Below, piece after piece: positions 12,902 to 21,224 of a stretch of 21,533 nucleotides of DNA. Numbering within the stretch: position 1 is the stretch's first letter; each line of letters begins with the position of its first letter. Location: NCBI GenBank assembly GCA_022728415.1, contig JAIJJM010000007.1, forward strand, positions 1-21,533. The letters run 5' to 3'. This DNA comes from Collinsella sp. (lineage in GTDB: Bacteria > Actinomycetota > Coriobacteriia > Coriobacteriales > Coriobacteriaceae). Under the pieces are notes generated by a model, which searched no databases, was not told the origin of the DNA, and saw only the letters and a list, made by a program, of their open reading frames with translations. The position numbers and the translations under genes were made by a program.

Positions 12902-13353
12902 CGCTCGTATACCTGCTGCATGCCTGCCCCGACCAGTTGGCGGCGGACATGCGGCGCGTATACGGGCTTAGCGTCTATGAGCTGGATCCATTGGAAGCGG
13001 CAGCGCTGGCGGTGAACCTGCCTGCGGGCTCACTGGTGTGGCAGAGGCTGGACGTTCCGGCCGCCTGGACGCTCGACCAGTATCTGATGGCCGCGCGGAT
13101 CGACCAGATGAACATGTGGATGTGGGGCAACGCCGACCCGAAGAAACGCGGCCCACAACCCGAACCGCTGCCACGACCCGGCAACGGAAGCGGCCATGTC
13201 GTCGCGAACCCCTCCAATCCGGAGGACTCCGGGGAAGCAACGCGCAGGACGCGCACCATCAAGCCCATGGCCCTGACCGTCGCCGAACTCGACGAGTTCA
13301 TGAGCCGCGACTTCACGGACGTGGAGACGAAACCCTTCACCCACAACGAATAA
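12536..13353 (+). CDS. Tail assembly chaperone, long frameshift form (GT-like)
   Basis: A -1 frameshift at 12889-12895 joins the first 120 codons (12536-12895) to the second frame (12895-13353), giving a 272-residue protein. The second frame continues LLTLVYLLHACPDQLAADM and VYGLSVYELDPLEAAALAVN, a well-known phrase of bifidobacterial-type tail chaperones, and has a Pro/Arg-rich C-terminal part ending near the tape-measure gene. TTG 12937, the first start codon in that frame, has no ribosome binding site, which argues for fusion rather than independent translation. The G/GT ratio is important for tail length in lambda-like phages. Confidence 0.85.
12889..12895 (+). promoter_or_regulatory. Programmed -1 ribosomal frameshift site (CCCAAAC)
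   Basis: In the zero frame it reads C CCA AAC, the exact X XXY YYZ slippery pattern (X = C, Y = A). Slipping back gives CCC AAA, and the next codon, CTC, continues the second chaperone frame. The zero-frame stop TGA follows one codon later at 12899-12901. This is the expected arrangement for siphovirus tail chaperones. Confidence 0.88.
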
Positions 13354-13373
13354 CCGAATAGAGAGGCACGGTC

Positions 13374-16007
13374 ATGGCATACCAGCTGGCCCAGGCGTAC
13401 GTGCAGATCGTGCCCAGCATGAAGGGCGTGGGCAAGGCCATCGAAAGCGCGTTCGACGGGCCATCCAAATCGGTCGGCCAGAAAGCCGGCGACACCGCCG
13501 GCGGCGGCTTCTCCAGGGGATTCTCCGCGAAGCTCGGCGTGATCAGCGGCGTCGCATCCAGCATCGCCACGAAGGTCATCGGCGTGTTCTCCGGCCTGTC
13601 CGGGCAGATCCTCGACGCATCGGATTCGACCCAGAAGTTCGCACAGACACTGGACTTCGCCGGCGTCGGGGCCGACCAGATCAAGAAACTGACCACGTCC
13701 ACGCAGGAGTACGCGAACAAGACCGTCTACGGCATCGACGACATCCGCAACACCACCGCCCAGCTGGCCGCCAACGGCGTGCCGAACTACGACAAGCTCG
13801 CCGAAGCGGCCGGCAACCTGAACACGGTCGCGGGCGGCAACAGCGAAACGTTCAAAAGCGTCGCGATGATGCTCACCCAGACCGCCGGCGCAGGCAAGCT
13901 GACCACGGAGAACTGGAACCAGCTGGCCGACGCGATCCCAGGCGCTTCGGGCAAGCTCCAGGAGGCGATGCTCAAGAACGGCGCGTACACTGGCAACTTC
14001 CGCGACGCGATGGCAAAAGGCGAGATCACCTCACAGGAGTTCAACGACGCGCTCATGCAACTGGGCATGAACGACGGCGCGATCAAGGCGGCGGAGAGCA
14101 CGCAGACGTTCGAGGGCGCGTTCGGCAACCTCGAAGCCACCATCGTGGACGGGGCCGCGAACATCGTCAACACCGTCAAACCGTACATCACCGGAGCGGT
14201 CACTGCGTTGGGCGACGGCATCGGCAAGGCGATGCAGTGGGTGAACGACTTCACGGGCGCGCTCATGAAAACCGAGGGCGTGCAGACGTTCGCCAACGGG
14301 GTGAAAAGCATCGCCGGCGCGGTCGGTTCGGTCGTCGGCCCGTTCGCCGGCGTCATCGGCAGCCTGCTCGGCTTCACCGGCGGCGCGTACAGTGCCGGCG
14401 GGGCCGCCCAGCAGCTCTCCAATATTCTGGGCAGCATCGGCGGCATGCTCCAGTCGGTCGGCACGTTCGTCCAGCAGAACGCCGACTGGATGCAGGCGCT
14501 CGCGGTCGCGGTCATGGCGGGATATGGCGCGTTCAAGCTGTTCTCGATCATCACGACCGTGGTCGGCTTCATCAAGGCGTTCAGCCTCGCTGACACCGTC
14601 GCCGCCGCAAAGCAGTGGCTGTTGAACGCGGCTATGAACGCGAACCCAATCATGCTGGTCGTCACCGCGATATCGGCGCTGGTCGCCGCACTGGTCTGGT
14701 TCTTCACGCAGACTGAGACGGGTCGCAAGGCGTGGGCGGCGTTCACGTCGTTCGTCTCCTCTGCATGGCAGAAGACGGTCGATGCCGTCACCAGTCTCGG
14801 CCAGAACATCGCGAACTTCTTCACGCAGACGCTTCCCAATGCGTTCCAGTCCGTCGTCCAATGGTTTCAGCGGCTGCCGGAACGTATCGGCAGCGCATTG
14901 TCGAACCTGCTCACGGCTGTGGGCGAATGGGCCACCTGTCTCGCGCAATCCGCGTGGACCGCCGGGAACCAGTTCGTGCAGAACGTCGTGTACTTCATCA
15001 CGCACTTGCCTGAGACGATTGCCTACTGGCTGTCCTATTCGATCACGTTCGTGGTCGCATGGGTCGCGCTTATGGGTCAGAAGGCCATCGACGCTGGCAC
15101 ACAGTTCGTGCAGAACGCGGGCACGTTTATATCCCAGCTGCCAGGCAATATCTGGAACTGGCTGGTCGCCACCGTCACGAACACGGCCAATTGGGTGGCA
15201 CAGATGGCCGGCAAGGCCAGCGAGGCCGGAAGCCAGTTCCTCAACAACATGGCCACGTTCATTTCCCAATTGCCCGGCAGGATATGGGCGTTCCTCGTGA
15301 ACGTGCTGACCGGCGCGGCCAACTGGGCAGGACAGATGGCGTCGAACGCGGCGCAGGCCGGCAGCAGTTTCATACGGAATGTGATCCAGTTCGTATCTCA
15401 GCTGCCCGGATGCATCGCCGCCTACCTGCGCGGCGTGATATCGAACGTCGGGGCCTTCGCCGGTCAGATGGGGCAGGGCGCGCTCAACGCCGGACGACAG
15501 TTTTTGAGCAACATCGTCAACACGCTCGCCTCGATACCGGGCCGTGTGGTGTCCATCGGACGCAACATCGTCGAGGGCATCGTCAGCGGCATCATGGGCA
15601 GCATGGGCCGGGTCGGCTCGGCGATTCTCGGCGGCATGAATGCCGCCATCGCCAACGTGAAGCGCATGCTCGGCATCCACTCCCCCTCACGCCTGTTCCG
15701 CGACCAGATCGGCATGATGATGGGCCTTGGCCTCGCCAACGGCATCGACGCTTCCGCACGCTATGTGAACGCCTCCATGGGCAGCATGATCGGCGGGCTC
15801 ATGCCCGACATCAACGACCTGCTGCCCGCCAACCGCACGTACGACGCGGCCACGATGAACCGGCGCATGGTGTACACGCCGTCCACGGACGCCATGCAAC
15901 CGCAAGCGGGCGCGTCGAACGTGAACATCACCAACTACTATCCGCAGGCCGACCCGTGGCCACTCGCCACGAACGACAGTCTCGACAAGCTGACGGTCGG
16001 AATCTAA
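13374..16007 (+). CDS. Tail tape measure protein
   Basis: The 877-residue protein is the longest of the tail-shaft genes. Its N-terminus (MAYQLAQAYVQIVPSMKG) and the region up to about residue 260 match Gram-positive tape measures (tape-measure N-terminal domain with QTAGAGKLTTENWNQLADAI). Hydrophobic segments, possibly membrane-inserting at infection, lie at about 376-400 and 427-445. Five 44-residue repeats span 519-738. The C-terminal part has GIHSPSRLFRDQIG (767-780), a usual tape-measure phrase. At about 0.15 nm per residue a tail near 130 nm is predicted. The protein sets tail length and is ejected with DNA. The ribosome binding site GAGAGG is at 13361-13366. Confidence 0.92.
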   Translation: MAYQLAQAYVQIVPSMKGVGKAIESAFDGPSKSVGQKAGDTAGGGFSRGFSAKLGVISGVASSIATKVIGVFSGLSGQILDASDSTQKFAQTLDFAGVGADQIKKLTTSTQEYANKTVYGIDDIRNTTAQLAANGVPNYDKLAEAAGNLNTVAGGNSETFKSVAMMLTQTAGAGKLTTENWNQLADAIPGASGKLQEAMLKNGAYTGNFRDAMAKGEITSQEFNDALMQLGMNDGAIKAAESTQTFEGAFGNLEATIVDGAANIVNTVKPYITGAVTALGDGIGKAMQWVNDFTGALMKTEGVQTFANGVKSIAGAVGSVVGPFAGVIGSLLGFTGGAYSAGGAAQQLSNILGSIGGMLQSVGTFVQQNADWMQALAVAVMAGYGAFKLFSIITTVVGFIKAFSLADTVAAAKQWLLNAAMNANPIMLVVTAISALVAALVWFFTQTETGRKAWAAFTSFVSSAWQKTVDAVTSLGQNIANFFTQTLPNAFQSVVQWFQRLPERIGSALSNLLTAVGEWATCLAQSAWTAGNQFVQNVVYFITHLPETIAYWLSYSITFVVAWVALMGQKAIDAGTQFVQNAGTFISQLPGNIWNWLVATVTNTANWVAQMAGKASEAGSQFLNNMATFISQLPGRIWAFLVNVLTGAANWAGQMASNAAQAGSSFIRNVIQFVSQLPGCIAAYLRGVISNVGAFAGQMGQGALNAGRQFLSNIVNTLASIPGRVVSIGRNIVEGIVSGIMGSMGRVGSAILGGMNAAIANVKRMLGIHSPSRLFRDQIGMMMGLGLANGIDASARYVNASMGSMIGGLMPDINDLLPANRTYDAATMNRRMVYTPSTDAMQPQAGASNVNITNYYPQADPWPLATNDSLDKLTVGI
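14928..15587 (+). repeat. Five tandem 132-nt (44-codon) repeats in the tape measure gene
   Basis: The units start at 14928, 15060, 15192, 15324 and 15456, each exactly 44 codons. Units 1-4 begin with Trp and unit 5 with Phe. All carry an AG-x-Q/S-F phrase near unit position 12-16 and a Pro at about position 28 (HLPE, QLPG three times, SIPG). A weaker half-copy precedes unit 1. Copies diverge in sequence but never in length, consistent with a helical length-determining region. Confidence 0.85.
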
Positions 16008-16019
16008 AGGGGGTTGCTT

Positions 16020-16997
16020 ATGGCCGGTGTCGATTACGCGCTCAACGGCGTGGCCCTCGACTCCCAGTATTGCCGGGTCACGTTGGGCAGCACCCTGTTC
16101 GCTGGGGTCTCCGTGTCCCGCAGCAAGGTCAGCGCCCCGTTCCGGCATGGCACGATACCATCCGGTTTCGCCCCATCGTTCGAGGAACGCAGCGTGACGC
16201 TCAAGGTCACCGCGTTCCGTGCGGGAGCATTGGGCCGCGCTGATGCCGCGGGTTTGGATTCGAGCCGCCTGGCGCGCCTGTGCACGGCACCAAGCCTGAC
16301 ATTGGGCCGTCGGGTCAACGGGCGGAGACAGCAGGCCGTCGTGGAGCTCGCCAGTCTGGAGGCCTACGACGGAGGCACCGTGCTGGACAGGCTCACCCCG
16401 TTCACGGCGGTGTTCGCCATGCCCCAGGTGTGGTGGCGCGATCCGGTCGCGTATGACCGTCAGGTGGCGGCGAACACAACGGACTGGCTGTGGCCGTCAG
16501 CCATGCAATGGCGGCAGGAATACTGGACGCGCTGGAGTGGCGCGGCGAACGATTCGACCAGTCTCATGGCGGATTTCGTGACCATGTGGATTGGTGAGCC
16601 GAACAATTCGCCGTCGCTGCTGATCCCGTTGTCGTCGGGCATACCGGATGGCATGTTCGGTGACGCGCCCGTCACCGATCCGATAATACGGCTGCCCAAG
16701 GGCGTGAGCAGCGCCTCGGTCACCGACCCCACGTCGAACACGGGCGTCATCTGGCAGGGTGCGGCCAACGCGAACGCCTACACGTATGTGGACGTGGGCA
16801 ACTGCCTCGCATGGCAGTCCACGGCGGATCATCAGTGGACGCAATCTGGCACGGACGTGACCGGCGGCTTGGATTATCCGGCGGGCGGCCTGCTGCAATG
16901 CTGGCCGGACCCGGTGGACAACGGCTACCGGCTCACGTCGAAGATCACCGGCAGCGGCGAGCCATTGCTCGTGCACGTGCGCCGCGCATGGTGGTAG
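16020..16997 (+). CDS. Distal tail protein (Dit-like)
   Basis: The 325-residue protein directly follows the tape measure, the Dit position. The N-terminal 150 residues (YALNGVALDSQYCRVTLGST, FEERSVTLKVTAF, LGRRVNGRRQQAVVELAS, FAMPQVWWRD) follow the Dit ring-domain pattern. Residues 168-206 hold a 39-residue W/N/S-rich module also found in the next gene. The C-terminal part (about 215-325) is beta-rich (WQGAANANAYTYVDVGN, GLLQCWPDPVDNGYRLT), like carbohydrate-binding or galectin-like Dit extensions. Dit hexamers connect the tube to the tip. ATG 16020 has GGGGG 16009-16013 upstream; TTG 16014 is less likely. Confidence 0.78.
   Translation: MAGVDYALNGVALDSQYCRVTLGSTLFAGVSVSRSKVSAPFRHGTIPSGFAPSFEERSVTLKVTAFRAGALGRADAAGLDSSRLARLCTAPSLTLGRRVNGRRQQAVVELASLEAYDGGTVLDRLTPFTAVFAMPQVWWRDPVAYDRQVAANTTDWLWPSAMQWRQEYWTRWSGAANDSTSLMADFVTMWIGEPNNSPSLLIPLSSGIPDGMFGDAPVTDPIIRLPKGVSSASVTDPTSNTGVIWQGAANANAYTYVDVGNCLAWQSTADHQWTQSGTDVTGGLDYPAGGLLQCWPDPVDNGYRLTSKITGSGEPLLVHVRRAWW
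16521..16637 (+). repeat. W/N/S module copy 1, inside the distal tail gene
   Basis: It encodes a 39-residue segment starting YWTRW and ending PLSS (Dit residues 168-206). It contains two half-repeats of the form W-x-G-x2-N-x-S-x-S-[LV]-[LM], 18 residues apart. The same module occurs at 19379-19495; 26 of 39 residues are identical by hand count with no gaps. Confidence 0.9.
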
Positions 16998-17056
16998 ACC
17001 CCGTATTCCCCTTCTATGCAATTTCCGCGCCGGTTTTCAACGTCTGGAGTCCCCTT

Positions 17057-20000
17057 ATGGTCAAGACACTGCACGCCCGCCTCGTCGCCTACCTGCCCAA
17101 CGGCGGCAGGCTCGGCAACCTGCCCGCACCGCTCTCATGGGACGCGAGCATCGTCAACAACGACCTCGGAGCACTCAAGGTCGTCTACAGCCGTCGTACC
17201 GTCGGCGGCGGAATCCTGAAACGCGGCCTCGAACAGGGGCTCGAGATCGGGCTCGAGGTCAGTGACGGCGGAACATGGAGCGAACCCTACAACTGCCGCT
17301 ACCTGCTCATAGGCCGCTCCCGCAACGCCGAAGACGTGTCGGACACGGTGACGCTCACCTGCCAGAGCATGGGCTGGCTGGCCAACAAGATTCTGAACAA
17401 CGACACCGCGCATCTGATAGCGGACGGCGACAACAAGGGCAAGCGCGCGTTCCTGTCGAAGAACCCCGGCACCATCATCAGAACGATTCTCGATGAGAAC
17501 AAGGCCCGCAAGGGTGCCGGCCTCGTTTTGGCCCCCGGTTTCGACACCGGCAAGGACGCGGCTGGCGCGAACTGGAAGAGCGTGTACACGCTCTACTACT
17601 CGTTGGGCACGAGCCTGAACAGCATGCTTTCGAGCATGGTGGGCGGCGGTGCCATCGACTGGCGCACCGAGGGCCGCACCCTCAGAATCTGGAACGCCGA
17701 CAGCACCAGTCTCAGCCGTGACCTGTCGGGCCGCGTGCACATCAGCATGGCGCACGACATACTCGAGGCACCCGAAGAGGAAAGCATCGAAGACCTCTCC
17801 AGCGATATCCTCGTGGAGGGTGACAACGGGCTAATCTTCCGCGAGTCGAATCCGGCGGCACCCACGCCGTGGGGTGGCTGGGAATCCTATGTCTCTCAGG
17901 GTGGAGTCTCGGACGAGGCCACCGCCAAGGCGTTCATGCAGACCACATTGGCCAGCGCGGCCCGTGTGCGCGGCCAGTACACCCGCTCGCTGCTCGTCAC
18001 CAACGCCGAATCATTGCCGTTGGTGGACTACCGGCCCGGCGACTGGATCACCGCGCCCACAGTCCAGCACGGCGAGAAGGTGCGAATCCAACAGGTCACC
18101 GTTTCGCTTGACTCCAACGGGCTCAAGGCCAGCATCACGCTCAACGACAAGGTGTACGACTCGCAGGTGCGAGCCAACAAGAAGATTCAGGGCATCACCG
18201 GTGGCGCAACGTTGGCCGGCAGCGAGGGCGGCCGCCCGGCTCCGGAGAAGGATCATCGCACGCCGAAGGCCGTGACCGGTCTGGTCGTGGCGACCGACGC
18301 GTATATCTCCTCCCGTGGTACGGCTTTGGGTCTGGCGACCTTGCAGTGGGCTGCGGTTTCGCAGGCCACGGATGACACGGCCATCGACATTTCGGGCTAT
18401 CGCGTGGAGTATCGCAAGAACCTTGCCGGTGCGCCGTGGGTTTCCGGTGGCGTGACTGACGCGCAGCGGCTCACGTTGGGCATCGGCGGGCTCGAATGCG
18501 GGCAACGCTATGAGTTCCGGGTCAGGGCCGTGCCAACGTATTCAGACAAATTGGGCGACTGGTCGAACGTGGTCGTGGCTTTGGTGGCCAGTGACGTGAC
18601 GCCGCCGAGCATACCGTCCAAGCCTATCCTCACCAGCAAGCTCGGTGTGGTTGACGTGCAGTGGGACGGCAGGAACAATGCCGGCGGCGGCATGGAACCG
18701 GACTTCGACCACGTGGAGGTCGGCATTTCCGATTCGAACGGGAATTGGAAATACCGGGATAGCGTGGCGCGTGACGGCTACTGCCATGTGACCGGGCTTG
18801 AACTGAACAGCACATGGTGGTTCGCGCTCAGGAGCGTCGATCATTCCGGCAACAAGTCGGCGTGGAGCGCGGGTGCCAGCGTCAAGGTCGCCCCGGTGCT
18901 CACGCAGGAGGATCTGAACAAGAGCGCCGAACAGATTCTGGCGGCGGCGAAGAACGACGCGGCCCAGCAGGTCGCCGTGGTCGACAAAAAACTCACCGAG
19001 ACCGGCGCGCGGATCGAGGCGAACAAGGAGGCGCAGGACAAGGCCGACGCGGCGATAAGGGCCGACGTGTCGAAGAACGCGCAGGCCATCACCGACAACA
19101 AGAACGCGCAGGCCTCAGTGGACAAGGCGCAGGACGCCGCCACCAAGAAGGTGTCGGACGACCTCGCGGCGGCGAACAAGACGATCAACGCGAACAAGGC
19201 CGCCACCGACAAGGCGCTGGCCGAGGCCGAGAAGAAGGCCCAGGACGCCTACGACAACGCGGTCAACGCGCAGAAGACCGCCGACGGCATGCACTCCATC
19301 TTCAAGGGGCCCGACGACCCGCGCAACGACAAGTCGAACACGGTGAGGGCCGGCGACTTCTGGTTCGTAACCCAGAAATACTGGACCCGTTGGCTCGGCG
19401 AGGCGAACAACAGCACCTCACTGCTGGCGGACTTCTACACGTATTGGGAGGGCGCGGCGAACGACAGTGCGAGCGTGCTCGTGCCGTTGAGCTCGCGCGT
19501 CACCGCCGTGAGACAGTTCGACGGCACGCAGTGGAACGAGTTCAACCTCGTCGCCAGCAACATCATCGCCACCGGCTCGATCACCGCGCAGCTTGTGGAC
19601 GCGGAGTTCTTCCACGGCCGCACCATCGTCGGCGGCACGTACCGCACCGAGGGCGGCAACGTGACCATCACCGACTCGGGCATCATATTCAGCTACCGCA
19701 ACCGGCACCTGCTGAGCTTCGCCAGCGATTCGAGCGGCAAATGGCAGCTGACCATGGACGCGCCGATCGTGTCGGACGCGAGCATGAGCGCGCCGACCAT
19801 CACGGGCGGCACGATCACCAGCGCCGTCTACAGGACCGCGAACGGCAGGCTGACCATCAACGACGCGGGAATCGTTCTGAAGAACGCCTCCGGCACCAGC
19901 ACGCTGGCGGCGGACTCGGCCACCGGCAGCGTGACCCTCGTCGGCACCGTGAAGGCCAGCCAGGTCACCGGTTCGACGATCACGACCACGAACGGGCGCA

Positions 20001-21211
20001 TGCTGTGGAACGATGCCGGCCTCGTGCTGAAGGACGCCAACGGGAGCATAACCCTGTACGCGAGTTCGATGGACGGCAGCGTGACCATGAAGGGCTCGCT
20101 GACCAGCGGCAGCACGCTCTCCGGCGTGACCGTCACCGGCTCGATCATACAGACCACGGGCGCCGCGAACAGGGGCGTCAAGCTCACCAGCGGCGGACTC
20201 GTCGGCTACGATTCCTCGGGCAACGCGAAATTCGCGCTGGACACCAACGGCAACCTGAAGATGGACGGCGGCATACTCGCCAACGGCACCCTGACCGCGC
20301 CCACCGTCAACGCGGGAGTCATGACCAGCACCGTCATCAACGCGCCGGTCGTCCAGTCCAGCACCGCCGAGAACACGGGTTGGAAGCTGCGGGGCAACGC
20401 GCTGGACATGTGGGACTCGAAGCGCAGCCACACGGTGCATCTGGACGGCGAGGGCACGAACAACCTGCTGACCGGCACGTTCCAGACCGGACTGTCGGGC
20501 AACAGGGTGATGATAAGCCCCTCGTTCCAACAGTCCGAGGTCACGGGCTCGGATAAGCTGGAGGGCGCGGGCATCCAGTTCTACCACGGCACCGGCTCGT
20601 ACGGACACCCGTACATCGCGGTCGAGTCCACCACGCAGCAGGAAGGCGAAGTCAGCGCGCTCACGTTCAACGGCGGCCGCCGCGCGGAGCACGACCCCGG
20701 CGCGTTCGCCAGAATCGGCGAACGCAAGGACTCCGACAACACCACCAAGGGCGGCACCGTGTTCCTCGCCGCATATCAGGACTATGACTCGCCCGATACC
20801 GGCAAAAAGCGCGCCTACCTAACTCTGTGGTCTCCCAAGACCGGGGACACGACCGCCACGCTCGCCGCGCAGGACCCCAATGGCCGAGTCGGCATCCAAG
20901 CCGACATCGACAGCGGATACCTGTACATGGGAGGCTTCCTCGGCGGCTTCTCCGACGGGCGCGCCACGTTCCAAAGAGCCTTCTGGCGTGCGTGGTGGGG
21001 CGGTGCCGGCACCGGCAACTACACCACCACCAGCATGACGTACACGCCGGCGAAATACGGCTACTACCGGTGGGTGGTGAACCCGGCGGCGACCGTCTCT
21101 TTCGCGACCGCGCATGCGGGCGGCGACACCGCCTCGAGCACGAACATCTACGGGTACGGGGAACGCGGCCAGGATATATACGTGAGCGCCCTGGCATATC
21201 TATGTAAATAA
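17057..21211 (+). CDS. Tail-associated tip / receptor-binding protein
   Basis: This 1384-residue protein comes after Dit and is the likely adsorption protein. Residues 1 to about 385 are a Tal-like/gp37-like tail-tip domain (LVAYLPNGGRLGNLPAPLSW, LISMAHDI-type core). Two FN3-like domains lie at about 404-510 and 513-612 (VDVQWDG, then a DHSGNKSAWS end). A Lys/Ala/Glu-rich coiled coil spans 614-745. The 39-residue W/N/S module is at 775-813. Beta-type repeats of 51-63 residues begin at 862, 925, 976 and 1032, with a weaker fifth copy after about 1095. The end (about 1312-1384) is aromatic and Gly-rich and may be the binding tip. ATG 17057 has TGGAG at 17045-17049; upstream ATG 16988 overlaps Dit. 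Confidence 0.8.
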   Translation: MVKTLHARLVAYLPNGGRLGNLPAPLSWDASIVNNDLGALKVVYSRRTVGGGILKRGLEQGLEIGLEVSDGGTWSEPYNCRYLLIGRSRNAEDVSDTVTLTCQSMGWLANKILNNDTAHLIADGDNKGKRAFLSKNPGTIIRTILDENKARKGAGLVLAPGFDTGKDAAGANWKSVYTLYYSLGTSLNSMLSSMVGGGAIDWRTEGRTLRIWNADSTSLSRDLSGRVHISMAHDILEAPEEESIEDLSSDILVEGDNGLIFRESNPAAPTPWGGWESYVSQGGVSDEATAKAFMQTTLASAARVRGQYTRSLLVTNAESLPLVDYRPGDWITAPTVQHGEKVRIQQVTVSLDSNGLKASITLNDKVYDSQVRANKKIQGITGGATLAGSEGGRPAPEKDHRTPKAVTGLVVATDAYISSRGTALGLATLQWAAVSQATDDTAIDISGYRVEYRKNLAGAPWVSGGVTDAQRLTLGIGGLECGQRYEFRVRAVPTYSDKLGDWSNVVVALVASDVTPPSIPSKPILTSKLGVVDVQWDGRNNAGGGMEPDFDHVEVGISDSNGNWKYRDSVARDGYCHVTGLELNSTWWFALRSVDHSGNKSAWSAGASVKVAPVLTQEDLNKSAEQILAAAKNDAAQQVAVVDKKLTETGARIEANKEAQDKADAAIRADVSKNAQAITDNKNAQASVDKAQDAATKKVSDDLAAANKTINANKAATDKALAEAEKKAQDAYDNAVNAQKTADGMHSIFKGPDDPRNDKSNTVRAGDFWFVTQKYWTRWLGEANNSTSLLADFYTYWEGAANDSASVLVPLSSRVTAVRQFDGTQWNEFNLVASNIIATGSITAQLVDAEFFHGRTIVGGTYRTEGGNVTITDSGIIFSYRNRHLLSFASDSSGKWQLTMDAPIVSDASMSAPTITGGTITSAVYRTANGRLTINDAGIVLKNASGTSTLAADSATGSVTLVGTVKASQVTGSTITTTNGRMLWNDAGLVLKDANGSITLYASSMDGSVTMKGSLTSGSTLSGVTVTGSIIQTTGAANRGVKLTSGGLVGYDSSGNAKFALDTNGNLKMDGGILANGTLTAPTVNAGVMTSTVINAPVVQSSTAENTGWKLRGNALDMWDSKRSHTVHLDGEGTNNLLTGTFQTGLSGNRVMISPSFQQSEVTGSDKLEGAGIQFYHGTGSYGHPYIAVESTTQQEGEVSALTFNGGRRAEHDPGAFARIGERKDSDNTTKGGTVFLAAYQDYDSPDTGKKRAYLTLWSPKTGDTTATLAAQDPNGRVGIQADIDSGYLYMGGFLGGFSDGRATFQRAFWRAWWGGAGTGNYTTTSMTYTPAKYGYYRWVVNPAATVSFATAHAGGDTASSTNIYGYGERGQDIYVSALAYLCK
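19379..19495 (+). repeat. W/N/S module copy 2, inside the tip protein gene
   Basis: Encodes residues 775-813 of the tip protein, beginning YWTRW and ending PLSS, between the coiled coil and the beta repeats. Like copy 1 it has two half-repeats, and the DNA differs at many codon third positions, so this is not a recent copy. Confidence 0.9.
19640..20355 (+). repeat. Divergent beta-type repeats in the tip protein
   Basis: Four or five copies of about 51-63 codons start near 19640, 19829, 19982, 20150 and 20350. Each has a small-residue/Gly pair, a short strand, an N/T-D/S-A/S-G turn, a second strand ending [ILV]-[LF] and a T/S/G-rich tail (for example NGRLTINDAGIVL, NGRMLWNDAGLVL). The pattern suits a stacked beta-strand fibre shaft. 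The fold is inferred. Confidence 0.6.
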
Positions 21212-21224
21212 GGAGGGCACCGTA

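Noticed and set aside
14031..15680. 549-residue minus-strand ORF opposite the tape measure
   Set aside because: Antisense to a confident tape-measure gene; His/Asp/Arg-rich and mirrors the repeat structure of the + strand.
18814..20556. 580-residue + strand ORF in another frame of the tip gene
   Set aside because: Arg/His/Gly/Gln-only composition typical of an out-of-frame reading of GC-rich DNA; no start signal.
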